From assembly GCA_047606825.1 (NCBI GenBank), contig JASGDY010000087.1, positions 1-64,000 on the forward strand: DNA of 64,000 nucleotides, given 5' to 3'. Below are positions 50,387 to 59,006 of the stretch, piece after piece. How positions within the stretch are numbered: position 1 is the stretch's first letter; every line of letters starts with the position of its first letter. A program made the position numbers and the translations under genes. The DNA comes from Rhizosphaericola sp047606825. GTDB taxonomy: Bacteria > Bacteroidota > Bacteroidia > Chitinophagales > Chitinophagaceae. The notes beneath the pieces were generated by a model. That model was not told where the DNA came from and made no database searches. It worked only from the letters and a program-made list of their open reading frames with translations.

Positions 50387-51931
50387 CTAATTATCGTCGT
50401 CGTTGCCATTATTGCCGTTGTCTGCTGCGTCACCGCCGTTTAGGTTGATGATATAGCCACGCAGAAAATTTTCATTAGGATAGAAGCCTTTCAGTTCTAC
50501 CGTGCTTCCGTTGGCATTTGCCAAGACTTTTTTCAGGTCTTCCACTTTCAAGATGTTGGTGTCATTGGCACTGATGATAATGAAGCCTTCCTGCATACGC
50601 GTTTTGCTGAGTAGGCCGGTGCCTATTTTGACCACTTTGACACCACCGCGGACGTTGTTTTGGCGTGCTGCCGCCTCGTCGAGCGTCGCCAGTTCTCCGC
50701 CGAGCTGGTCGATGGCAGAAGCAGGTGTTGTAGAGGCCAGGGTGCCGACATTGTTTTTCAGGGTAACGCTGACGGTTTTTTCCTGTCCGTTGCGCAGGTA
50801 GGTCACTGGGATTTTGTCGCCAGGTTTGTGGCTGGCAACGATAGCTGTCAATTCCGAAGTGCCGGAGATTTTTTGTCCGTCCAGCTTGGTGATGACGTCG
50901 CCTTTCAAGATGCCGGCCGCTTTGGCTGCGCCGTCATCCTGCACACCGCTTACATAGACACCGTCCACATCGCCTTTGATACCCAGTTTTTTGCGGACAT
51001 CTTCGTCTTCCAGAGAACCGCTATAATATTGTATGCCGAGGTAGCCACGCTGTACCGCACCGTATTTGATGAGGTCTGTGATGGTTTTTTTGACGATGTT
51101 GACAGGGATGGCATAGGCGTAACCCGCATACGAACCGGTAGGTGAGGCAATCTGAGAATTGATGCCGATCAATTGCCCATCGGTGTTGACGAGCGCGCCA
51201 CCACTGTTGCCCGGATTGATGGCAGCGTCTGTCTGGATGTAACTGTCGATGGGCGACTGGCCTTTGGAAAGGCCGGTGGCGCGGGATTTGGCACTTACGA
51301 TACCTGCCGTGACCGTTACGTCGAGGTTCAAAGGATAGCCGATGGCCAAAACCCATTGTCCCAGTTTGACATTGTCGCTATTGCCGTATGTGATGTAGGG
51401 AAAATTGCTGCCGTCGATTTTCAATACCGCCAAGTCGCTGTTGGCATCTTTACCGACCAGTTTGGCGGTATAGGATTTTTTGTTGGCGAGCGTGACTTTG
51501 ATTTCGTCAGCTTGGTCCACGACGTGGTTGTTGGTCACGATATAACCGTCATTACTGATGAGAACACCGCTGCCGCTGGCACGCTGCGTCTGTGGTACGC
51601 GTTGCTGCTGTCCACCAAAAAGATCTCCAAACGGATCGCCAAACAGGTCGTCCAGAGGGCTGCCGGAGCGGCTGGACTGCTTGGTCTTGATTGTTACCTT
51701 GATGTGTACAACCGCCGGTGTTGCTGCTTCGGAGGCTGCGGTAAAGTCTACTTGTCCAGGTGCGTTGCCATTGTCTTCCTTGAAGGATGCATAGTTAAAT
51801 GGGAGCGAGGACGTACTCTGCGTACCAGCCGTTTTAGCGTCTTGGTATTTGCTGAAACCATAAATGCTGCCAAATGCGGTAGCGGCACTCACGCCGACTA
51901 TCATCAAAATGTTTTTTAGGTTCTTGTTCAT
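50387..51931 (-). CDS. Periplasmic serine protease, DegQ/HtrA family
   Basis: 514 residues. N-terminal hydrophobic anchor or signal (about 7-26), trypsin-like domain with catalytic His136 (TNNHVV), Asp166 (ANSDLAVL) and Ser243 (NPGNSGGAL), then PDZ1 (about 300-390) and a second, more divergent PDZ-like region, and a Asn/Asp-rich tail (NNGNDDDN). A Phe/Gly/Asp-rich loop (PLDDLFGDPFGDLFGG) follows the first strand, the LA loop region. Degrades or refolds misfolded envelope proteins. Gene stands alone. Confidence 0.94.
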   Translation of the reverse strand: MNKNLKNILMIVGVSAATAFGSIYGFSKYQDAKTAGTQSTSSLPFNYASFKEDNGNAPGQVDFTAASEAATPAVVHIKVTIKTKQSSRSGSPLDDLFGDPFGDLFGGQQQRVPQTQRASGSGVLISNDGYIVTNNHVVDQADEIKVTLANKKSYTAKLVGKDANSDLAVLKIDGSNFPYITYGNSDNVKLGQWVLAIGYPLNLDVTVTAGIVSAKSRATGLSKGQSPIDSYIQTDAAINPGNSGGALVNTDGQLIGINSQIASPTGSYAGYAYAIPVNIVKKTITDLIKYGAVQRGYLGIQYYSGSLEDEDVRKKLGIKGDVDGVYVSGVQDDGAAKAAGILKGDVITKLDGQKISGTSELTAIVASHKPGDKIPVTYLRNGQEKTVSVTLKNNVGTLASTTPASAIDQLGGELATLDEAAARQNNVRGGVKVVKIGTGLLSKTRMQEGFIIISANDTNILKVEDLKKVLANANGSTVELKGFYPNENFLRGYIINLNGGDAADNGNNGNDDDN

Positions 51932-51962
51932 ACTTGTTCAAATAAAATGATTGAAGTAAAAA

Positions 51963-51996
51963 TAAAAAGGTAAGTTGAAAAAGACGTACCTTTTTA
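51963..51996. repeat. Hairpin upstream of htrA
   Basis: TAAAAAGGTA (51963-51972) and TACCTTTTTA (51987-51996) form a perfect 10-bp stem in the htrA promoter region; could be an operator or transcript structure. Confidence 0.4.
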
Positions 51997-52154
51997 CCCG
52001 CTTGCAGTTACAAATATCCATCCTAATTCTTTTGTTTCGATATGTTGAGTCAAGGATTAACAGAATTTTTACGAAGAGGTTCGTAGATGTGTGGAGACTG
52101 AGAGTGCGCCAAGACCCGAAGACAGGATGTCGTTCGGTACATTCGTTTCGTTTA

Positions 52155-52176
52155 GCCGCTGGCGTGCGCCAGCGGC
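52155..52176. repeat. 22-base perfect palindrome
   Basis: GCCGCTGGCG and CGCCAGCGGC around TG. The word GCTGGCG recurs in the 55768 palindrome. Confidence 0.7.
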
Positions 52177-52216
52177 AATCGATTTTGCTTCAGGAGAGGT
52201 TTTTGATGTACGGCTC

Positions 52217-53251
52217 TCAATCATTCCGACTTTCGGTCTCTGCTGTCTTCCCGACTATTTCTTTCAGGAACTGCATCGTGTCCACATCGTCCGCGTAATC
52301 TGTCAAGTGTGGTTGCTGTGTCTGTCCAAAACCAATATGGTTTTTGCCGACGATGGCCTGGATGTCATCAGAATTGTTCAACGTTGTTTCCAGTTCCGCT
52401 TTGTCGGAGTAGAACTGGTAGTGGACCGTGCTGATGGGAGCGAACAGGACAGGATTTTCTTCGAGGAGCAAGGCGCCGCCCGACATGTAGTATTTTTTGT
52501 TGAGCAATAAGATAGCAAGTTGGTAGTCGTAGTTGTTTTTGTATTTGGGATAGTCGAGTAGCCGTCCGTATTTTTTCAGGGCATTGACGAGCGGTATGAA
52601 ATCATAGTTTTCCGGTACGTACAGCATCGTCACGTTGCGGCAGCCCAGTCCAAAATAAGTATGTATGTCTTCCGCCAAGCTTTCCAGTTCCTGTGGTGTT
52701 TCGGTGTCGTCCAGCAGCGCGACGGAAGTCCTGTTGCGGCGGATAATGCTGGGATATTTTGCAAAATAATAATCAAAATATCTCCCCGCATTATTGCTGC
52801 CCGTGGCGATATAGGCATCGCAGCCTTTCAGTGTTTCGGCAAATGTTATGTATTCCGCCAGTTCTGGGTATTTTTCCTGCATGGTTTTTATCAGGAAAGG
52901 TAGGAGGATGTCGTCTTTGGAGGAGCTTTTGATTTTTTGCTTGTTGCCACTGAGGAATATGCAGAGAAAGTCATGGAAGCCGACCAGAGGGATGTTCCCT
53001 GCCGTTACCAGTCCGACGGTCACGGGATTTTCTAGGCTTTCGGGAAGTGCATATTGTGCAGCCCAATGTGTCAGTGCGTCTTTTTGCAGAAAATTTTCGA
53101 CAATGTTTTTGCAGGCGAAGCCGATATTTTCTAGGGTAAACCATCCATTTTTGTGAAAAGCCGTTTGTTTCGCCGACTGCCATTCGGCCGATTGGTCTTC
53201 CATATATTCACCTAAGTCTACCAAAATGGAAATTCTTTGTTGAAGATTCAT
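52217..53251 (-). CDS. LuxC-like acyl-CoA reductase
   Basis: 344 residues, aldehyde-dehydrogenase-like fold of the LuxC family. Cofactor region VGLVTAGNIPLVGFHDFL, SSKDDILLPFL, catalytic Cys in FGLGCRNVTML and YDYQLAILLLNKKYYMSGG. It would reduce an activated fatty acyl group (CoA or ACP thioester) to an aldehyde using NAD(P)H. In Bacteroidota it often lies divergently next to the ferredoxin gene as here. No luciferase genes are present. Start ATG 53251. Confidence 0.9.
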   Translation of the reverse strand: MNLQQRISILVDLGEYMEDQSAEWQSAKQTAFHKNGWFTLENIGFACKNIVENFLQKDALTHWAAQYALPESLENPVTVGLVTAGNIPLVGFHDFLCIFLSGNKQKIKSSSKDDILLPFLIKTMQEKYPELAEYITFAETLKGCDAYIATGSNNAGRYFDYYFAKYPSIIRRNRTSVALLDDTETPQELESLAEDIHTYFGLGCRNVTMLYVPENYDFIPLVNALKKYGRLLDYPKYKNNYDYQLAILLLNKKYYMSGGALLLEENPVLFAPISTVHYQFYSDKAELETTLNNSDDIQAIVGKNHIGFGQTQQPHLTDYADDVDTMQFLKEIVGKTAETESRND

Positions 53252-53309
53252 GCTTAATGTAATAATTTTGTGCGAAATTATTTATAAACGGATATAAAAA
53301 GGAACAAAA

Positions 53310-53657
53310 ATGGCAATTAAAATAACAGACGAGTGCATTAACTGTGGTGCTTGTGAACCGGAGTGCCCCAACAATGCCATATACGAGGGTGGTGTGGAAT
53401 GGAAAATTGCCGATGGTACCGAAGTTAGCGGCACTTTTGTCATGATGGACGGATCTACGGTCGATGCCGATGAATCCTTCGCCCCCATAAGTGATGATAC
53501 TTACTATATCGTACCGAACAAATGTACGGAATGCCAAGGCTTCCACGAGGAACCCCAATGCGCCGCTGTATGTCCTGTTGATTGCTGTGTCCCAGACGAA
53601 ATGTACGAGGAAACAGTAGAGGAACTCATGGAAAAAAAAGCCAAGTTGCACCAATAA
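53310..53657 (+). CDS. 4Fe-4S dicluster ferredoxin
   Basis: 115 residues. First cluster motif CINCGACEPECP near residues 9-20; second CTECQGFHEEPQCAAVCPVDC with a longer loop between cysteines, as in bacterial dicluster ferredoxins with an 8-residue or longer insert. A long insertion of about 40 residues (ADGTEVSGTFVMM and after) separates the clusters. Carries low-potential electrons in the cytosol. Divergent from the acyl-CoA reductase gene with a 58-base gap. Confidence 0.92.
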   Translation: MAIKITDECINCGACEPECPNNAIYEGGVEWKIADGTEVSGTFVMMDGSTVDADESFAPISDDTYYIVPNKCTECQGFHEEPQCAAVCPVDCCVPDEMYEETVEELMEKKAKLHQ

Positions 53658-53762
53658 CATGTTAAGTCAAAAACAAAAAGCCTAACCAACATAGGCGATA
53701 TTTGATGCTTGACTCAGCGGTCGAGGTCGTCGCGCAACTGTAAAATATAAACACACAAACAG

Positions 53763-54755
53763 ATGAAAAAGAAAATCGCACTCGTAACGGGTGGCTATAG
53801 CGGTGAGTCCGTCATCAGCTATCAAAGTGCCCAGACTGTCGAACAAAACATAGATACCGAGCTCTTTGACGTTTACAAGATTGACATCACGCCCGACGGC
53901 TGGTACTATATACCTACCGAGGGCGTGAAACTGCCTGTGGACGAAAGCCATTTTACGGTACAGAAACAAGGCAAGACCGTCAAGTTTGACGCAGCATTGA
54001 TGTGTATCCACGGAACGCCCGGCGAGGACGGCAAGTTGCAGGGATATCTTGACCTGATGCGCGTACCTTATACGAGCTGCGACACCACTACCTCTGCCCT
54101 GACTTTCAACAAACGCTTTACGGTCGCGGTTGCGGCTTTTGGCGGTGTCCATGTTGCAAAATCCACTGTGTTGTTTGCCGGCCAGCCTTATGATATTGCA
54201 GCAATCCAGAAGATGCAGTTTCCCGTATTCGTGAAACCCAACAACGGTGGTTCGAGCATCGGGATGTCCAAAGTGGACATCGGCAATCCAGACGCTATCA
54301 AGACGGCATTGGACAAGGCTTTTGCCGTCGATTCGCAGGTTTTGGTAGAGGAATTTATCCAGGGAAGGGAGTTTACCATCGGCGTTGTCAGGGTAAAAGG
54401 TAAAATCGTCACGCTGCCCATGACCGAAGTCTTAAAACCGGAAGGGCTTCATTTCTTTGACTTTGAGGCAAAATACCACGGTAAAAACCTCGAAGTGACG
54501 CCTGCTAAAACCACGAAACGCATCGCACATAAAGTAGAAGAAACGGCGAAAAAAGTCTACCAGATATTAAACTGCAAGGGCATTATCCGTATCGATTTTA
54601 TTTATGACGAAGCATTGGGAGAACCGCTCCTGCTGGAGGTCAATACCGTTCCGGGGCAGACATCCGCCAGCCTGGTGCCGCAGCAGTTGGCCGCGATGGA
54701 CTGGTCGTTGAAGGATTTTTATACAGCGTTGATAGAGGAGGCGATAGGTGCGTAA
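53763..54755 (+). CDS. ddl: D-alanine--D-alanine ligase
   Basis: 330 residues, ATP-grasp fold. Landmarks: VTGGYSGESVISYQSA at the N-terminus, HGTPGEDGKLQGYLD, KPNNGGSSIGMSKV, VEEFIQGREFTIGV, and GIIRIDFIYD / LLEVNTVPGQTSAS with Mg2+ ligands Asp, Glu and Asn. Makes D-Ala-D-Ala for peptidoglycan. Followed by the PASTA gene, a pairing commonly seen in Bacteroidota. Confidence 0.96.
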   Translation: MKKKIALVTGGYSGESVISYQSAQTVEQNIDTELFDVYKIDITPDGWYYIPTEGVKLPVDESHFTVQKQGKTVKFDAALMCIHGTPGEDGKLQGYLDLMRVPYTSCDTTTSALTFNKRFTVAVAAFGGVHVAKSTVLFAGQPYDIAAIQKMQFPVFVKPNNGGSSIGMSKVDIGNPDAIKTALDKAFAVDSQVLVEEFIQGREFTIGVVRVKGKIVTLPMTEVLKPEGLHFFDFEAKYHGKNLEVTPAKTTKRIAHKVEETAKKVYQILNCKGIIRIDFIYDEALGEPLLLEVNTVPGQTSASLVPQQLAAMDWSLKDFYTALIEEAIGA

Positions 54756-54805
54756 GATTCAGTATCTTGCTTTGGTAATTTCATTGTTTAACATCAATCG
54801 TACAA

Positions 54806-55609
54806 GTGTTTAGATTCATAACCACACGTCCTTTTTGGGTAAATGTATTGGTCGCGATAGCCGTAGTGTGTGCCGTTTTTGCGGTATTTTTTATGTCGTT
54901 GGGTACGATTACCAAGCATGACGACAACAAGAAAGTGCCTGATGTGGTAGGTAAAAATACAACCGATGCTGCCGGGATATTGGAAACAAACGGTTTACGG
55001 ATGGAGGTTCAGGACTCTGTCTACGTCGACAGTCTACCCAAGGGTTCTGTCATCAGGCAATCGCCGGATGCCCAAGCCGTTGTCAAAGCTGGACGGACAA
55101 TCTTTCTGACGGTAAACCGCTTGGAAGCTCCTATGGTCGATATGCCTGACCTGCGTGGATTTTCCATTACCAGTGCACAATTGTTGCTACAAAACCTAGG
55201 GTTAAAACTGGGAAGCACCAGCTATGTCAATGACATTGCCAAAAATGCGGTCAAGCAACAACTGCTCAACAACGTGGAAGCAAAACCTGGGACAAAAATC
55301 CCCGCAGGCACGACGATTTCCCTTGTGTTGGGCAACGGTGCCGGCAGCGAAAGCATGGAAGTGCCGGATATCGTCGGGATGAGCCTGGACGAGGCCAACG
55401 ATTACCTTCAGTCGTTCAAGGTCAGCATCGGCACCATCAATGCCGACCCCAATGTAACGGACCAGGGAAGTGCCGAAATCTATCGCCAAGACCCGCCGCG
55501 TATGAACGGCGCACAGAAAAACAGGATGAAGCCGGGTCAGGCAATCAGTGTATGGCTAAGGCTCGCGACAACTCCTGCTGAGGCCAATCAACCTACACAG
55601 CCGCAATAA
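54806..55609 (+). CDS. Membrane-anchored protein with three PASTA domains
   Basis: 267 residues. One N-terminal membrane helix (about 10-33), then three PASTA repeats (about 45-112, VPDVVGKNTTDAAGIL; 115-182, MPDLRGFSITSAQLLL; 190-250, VPDIVGMSLDEANDYL) and a short Pro/Gln tail. PASTA domains bind uncrosslinked peptidoglycan or beta-lactams; in Gram-positives they are fused to kinases or PBPs, but here no kinase or PBP domain is attached. Start is GTG at 54806. Next to ddl, consistent with wall synthesis. Confidence 0.9.
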   Translation: MFRFITTRPFWVNVLVAIAVVCAVFAVFFMSLGTITKHDDNKKVPDVVGKNTTDAAGILETNGLRMEVQDSVYVDSLPKGSVIRQSPDAQAVVKAGRTIFLTVNRLEAPMVDMPDLRGFSITSAQLLLQNLGLKLGSTSYVNDIAKNAVKQQLLNNVEAKPGTKIPAGTTISLVLGNGAGSESMEVPDIVGMSLDEANDYLQSFKVSIGTINADPNVTDQGSAEIYRQDPPRMNGAQKNRMKPGQAISVWLRLATTPAEANQPTQPQ

Positions 55610-55706
55610 TTTTCAATACCTCCATCTCTCTCCAATATACTGGCATGGCATAGGGATATAAACGTATGTGAATTTTTTCTTATGCGCTTTGCGGCACTTT
55701 AGGAGA

Positions 55707-55811
55707 GTGCATTTCAAATTTTTGTTCAATATGGTGGTCGGTGAGGACACCGGTCACTAGTGCTTCTGCTGGCGTGGAGTCTCCACCCGCCAGCGAAAAT
55801 TTGAAATGCAC
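55707..55811. mobile_element. 105-bp MITE-like element with 16-bp perfect inverted ends
   Basis: GTGCATTTCAAATTTT (55707-55722) and its exact complement AAAATTTGAAATGCAC (55796-55811). Inside are GGTCGGTG..CACCGGTC and the palindrome GCTGGCGTGGAGTCTCCA-CC-CGCCAGC (55768-55794). Non-coding. Confidence 0.65.
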
Positions 55812-55914
55812 CCCCTGAGGATAAAAAATTTAATGTACGTTTGTCACATATAGCTTCCCAAAAAGTTGTGACACATTTATTGTAATTCAATCATAAGCTA
55901 CAAATCAATATAGG

Positions 55915-58077
55915 ATGTCGTTCATTTTTCCTTACTCCTTTTTGGATAAGACTAATTCAATTGCCGGCAGAACGATTTTGTCGGCAATTGTTTTCTTGTC
56001 TACTTTTTTGGTGGCGGACGCACAGGTGCAGAAAGGGAAACCGATGTCCGGGGCAGATAATGCAAGCGTCAGGACGATCAAGATCCTCCGTTCCAAAAGA
56101 TTGCAGAGCCAGCAGATGGCGGATTCTGTCGTGTTCCAGTCTTTTGCCGGAGATGTCATATTGCAGCAGGGTAAGACCTTGTTCTATGCCGACAGTGCCG
56201 TCCTCAACCCCAAGACCAATATCGCCGAAGGTTTTGGAAAAGTATTCATTGACGACAAAGACAACAATACCAAAATCAACGCCGACTATCTCCGCTACAA
56301 CGGCAACAATCGCAAAGCCTATCTCAACGGCAACGTCAAGCTCAAAGACCCCACCAGTACGTTGACAACGCCCGACCTCGACTATGATATGGCAGCGCAT
56401 ACGGGCATCTATACCAAAGGCGGTACGCTGGTCAACGGTACTTCCGTATTGAACAGCCGCGGCGGCATCTATTACGGACAGACGCATGACGCGACTTTTA
56501 CGGAGAAAGTACACCTCAAAGACCCGGAATATATTATCGATACCGATACGTTGCTGTACAACAGCGAATCCAAGATAGCCACTTTCACCGTGCCGACGGT
56601 CATCCATATCGGAGAAAATAAAAAAATCTTGACGACCGATGGTTACTATAACCTGATAACCAAAAGTGCCTATTTCGGAAAACGCCCGACCCTGATCGAT
56701 AGTTCGTCCACATTGATTGCGGACGAGGTGGCAGCAGAGGACGCAAGTGGTTATGGAGAGGCTCGCGGCCGTGTCGTGTTCAAGGACACCGTCCAAAACA
56801 TGGTCGTGGTGAGCAACCACATGATGACCAACCGAAACGCAGGAACATTTCGTGCAACGGAACTGCCCGTCGCGATATTGCAGCAGGAAAAGGGGCAGGA
56901 TTCGCTTTACATCACGGGTGATACTTTGTATTCTGGTCGCTTGAGTACGTTGCGGTGGACAGGCGACAAAGACCAATATAGCCTTGACCGCTATTATATG
57001 CCAGAGCGCAAGGTGGACACGAGCGGTGTTGTCCGTCCCAAAATCGAGGTTCGGGATTCAGTGGTGCGCATGACTTTGCCACAAAACGGCAATAAAATCG
57101 TTGTCGATTCCATGCCTGCCGCAGTCGGAGGTGGCAAGGTTGCGACACGCAGTCTTGTTTCCGGTGTGATTACAGATGCGATGCACGTAAAGACCAAGGA
57201 TTCTGTCCTCGTTGTCGACTATCCAATATTCAAACCGACACCTTCCAATACCGTCGTGGAAAAAGGAAAAAGCAAAAAAGACAATAAAAAAACAACGGCT
57301 GCTGCCTCGAAAAAAACAGGAAAAACGCCAGCCGCAAAAGCCCAGCCAGGCAGCGACAACGACCGCTACCTAGAGGCATACAACCATGTACGCATTTATT
57401 CCGATTCGATGCAGGGGATTGGCGACAGTTTGTTTTATTCCCTGGAAGATTCTACTTTCCGTCTGTTCAAAAATCCGGTAGTGTGGACGAGTGGCAACCA
57501 GTTGGTAGGTGACACGATATTTTTGTTTACGGAAAACAAACGTCCGAAAAGGGTGTACGTTTTTGAAAATGCCGTCGCCATCAACAGGGTCGATACGGTT
57601 GCCACGCACAACTTCTTCAACCAGGTACGCGGACGCAGCATCAATGCCATGTTCTCCAACGGCAACATTGACAGCATCCGCGCCAAAGGGTCGGCGGAAA
57701 GCGTCTATTATATTTTGGATGCACTGAACAAATATATCGGCATCGACAAATCTAATTCCGACATTTTGGATTTGTATTTCCAGAACAAAAAACCTGTCAG
57801 GATCAAGAAAATAAGCAGCGTGTCAGGAACGGTAACCCCGATACAGCAAGTCGCCGACTTCTCCGAAATGCAAATTCGTGGTTTCCGGCTGTACGACTAC
57901 CGCCGACCCAAAACGAAATACGAACTGTTCGAGCCTTATAAACCCGAACAGTTCGTCATCATAGCCCCCAATGCCAGAAAATCGACGGCGGATGGGAGTG
58001 GAGATGCTCCACCCTCTAAGGGGAATAATCAGCCTCCTGCAAAAGGAGGTAATCAGCCTCCGCCAGACAAACGTTAA
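55915..58077 (+). CDS. OstA/LptA-like LPS-assembly protein
   Basis: 720 residues. A hydrophobic N-terminal segment (about 18-36, ending VADAQ) then OstA-like beta-jellyroll repeats (AGDVILQQGKTLFYADSAVL, ADYLRYNGNNRKAYLNGNV, DADTLLYNS-type IDTDTLLYNSESKIATF, DSLFYSLEDSTFRLF) as in LptA/LptD N-domains. A Lys/Thr/Ala-rich linker lies near 455-485. The tail is Pro/Gly/Asn-rich (GNNQPPAKGGNQPPPDKR). It probably bridges LPS across the periplasm. Bacteroidota carry such fused, long OstA proteins; the exact partner is unknown. Confidence 0.88.
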   Translation: MSFIFPYSFLDKTNSIAGRTILSAIVFLSTFLVADAQVQKGKPMSGADNASVRTIKILRSKRLQSQQMADSVVFQSFAGDVILQQGKTLFYADSAVLNPKTNIAEGFGKVFIDDKDNNTKINADYLRYNGNNRKAYLNGNVKLKDPTSTLTTPDLDYDMAAHTGIYTKGGTLVNGTSVLNSRGGIYYGQTHDATFTEKVHLKDPEYIIDTDTLLYNSESKIATFTVPTVIHIGENKKILTTDGYYNLITKSAYFGKRPTLIDSSSTLIADEVAAEDASGYGEARGRVVFKDTVQNMVVVSNHMMTNRNAGTFRATELPVAILQQEKGQDSLYITGDTLYSGRLSTLRWTGDKDQYSLDRYYMPERKVDTSGVVRPKIEVRDSVVRMTLPQNGNKIVVDSMPAAVGGGKVATRSLVSGVITDAMHVKTKDSVLVVDYPIFKPTPSNTVVEKGKSKKDNKKTTAAASKKTGKTPAAKAQPGSDNDRYLEAYNHVRIYSDSMQGIGDSLFYSLEDSTFRLFKNPVVWTSGNQLVGDTIFLFTENKRPKRVYVFENAVAINRVDTVATHNFFNQVRGRSINAMFSNGNIDSIRAKGSAESVYYILDALNKYIGIDKSNSDILDLYFQNKKPVRIKKISSVSGTVTPIQQVADFSEMQIRGFRLYDYRRPKTKYELFEPYKPEQFVIIAPNARKSTADGSGDAPPSKGNNQPPAKGGNQPPPDKR

Positions 58078-58150
58078 CCGTATGTTCTTTTCGTACTACT
58101 TGCGTTTTGATAAAAAACGTGCCGCCGCACGTGCAATGCCCGTAAGTTAG

Positions 58151-58203
58151 GCTGTTGGTGGTAATACCCACAGCGGCTCGCCGTCGCGGGTGTTATCACC
58201 AGC
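58151..58203. repeat. Palindromic repeat after the ostA-like gene
   Basis: GCTGTTGGTGGTAATACCC (58151-58169) against GGGTGTTATCACCAGC (58188-58203), with small GC-rich stems inside. Confidence 0.6.
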
Positions 58204-58230
58204 AATTATTACAAGTTTTAACTTAGAAGC

Positions 58231-58355
58231 TGTTTGAGTTATTTATTTTCTTCTCCGCACAGTCTCCCGCCGCGGCGGGGACTTGGCAGGAAGGAATACA
58301 TGTTTTTATGTCTTGGAAGCATATAGAACCGTACAGAAAAACTTTAACTCAAACA
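58231..58355. mobile_element. 125-bp MITE-like element with internal palindrome
   Basis: Ends TGTTTGAGTTA (58231-58241) and TAACTCAAACA (58345-58355), perfect over 11 bp with further TTTTC/GAAAA pairing. Interior carries TTCTCCGCACAGTC (58251-58264) and a CCCGCCGCGGCGGG palindrome (58266-58279). Shares words with 26740 and 33206. Confidence 0.6.
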
Positions 58356-58384
58356 ATCTCTTAATGCCAGCGATCGACCGCAGA

Positions 58385-59005
58385 CTACTGTCTACCGACA
58401 ACTTTATATTCCACCTCACGTAAATCTTTCAGTCCCATTTCCGCTTCGGTCCATTTTCCTTTTTCCACGTCGCAGACGAGCTGGCAGAAAAGCTGCATTT
58501 CTTGTCGGAGGATGTTGACGTTGAATTTTTTTGTCCACTGCATGACCTCGTTCATTTGGGTATAGTCGAAGTCGAGTAGGAGATGTATCGTGAGTGGTTT
58601 TCGGATGATAGGTGTCAACTGCAATACAAGCGATGCCGATGTCTTGTAAGCGTTGATAAGACCCGGAACACCCAACAAAGTGCCGCCAAAATAACGCACG
58701 ACAAGAACCAATATATTGGTCAGGCCTTTGCTGTCAATCTGTCCTAATATGGGTTTGCCTGCTGTACCGGATGGCTCGCCTGCATCGCTCGCACGGAAAT
58801 TATTGCCGTCCGTCCCTAGCCTATATGCAAAACAATAATGGTTGGCCTTTGGGTGTTCTTTTTTCAAGTCTTGGAGATGCGTTTTGAAATCTTCGGGACT
58901 GTTGATAGGATAGGCGTAAGCCAGGAATTTGCTGCCTTTGTCTTTGAACTCCGCTTGCGCGGGGTTTTGTATTGTGTTGTAAAAAAAGGAATCCGTTGTC
59001 GTCAT
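58385..59005 (-). CDS. YigZ/IMPACT-family protein
   Basis: 206 residues. The UPF0029 N-domain has the signature GEPSGTAGKPIL in ASDAGEPSGTAGKP and LVLVVRYFGGTLLGVPGLINAY; the C-terminal domain is ferredoxin-like. Related to yeast YIH1, a regulator of Gcn2; the bacterial role is unknown. Start at ATG 59005, one base after the ribD stop, so the two genes are probably translated together. Confidence 0.92.
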   Translation of the reverse strand: MTTTDSFFYNTIQNPAQAEFKDKGSKFLAYAYPINSPEDFKTHLQDLKKEHPKANHYCFAYRLGTDGNNFRASDAGEPSGTAGKPILGQIDSKGLTNILVLVVRYFGGTLLGVPGLINAYKTSASLVLQLTPIIRKPLTIHLLLDFDYTQMNEVMQWTKKFNVNILRQEMQLFCQLVCDVEKGKWTEAEMGLKDLREVEYKVVGRQ

Positions 59006-59006
59006 G

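Noticed and set aside
55957..56976. 339-codon frame opposite the OstA-like gene
   Set aside because: Antisense shadow; no motif and no plausible promoter.
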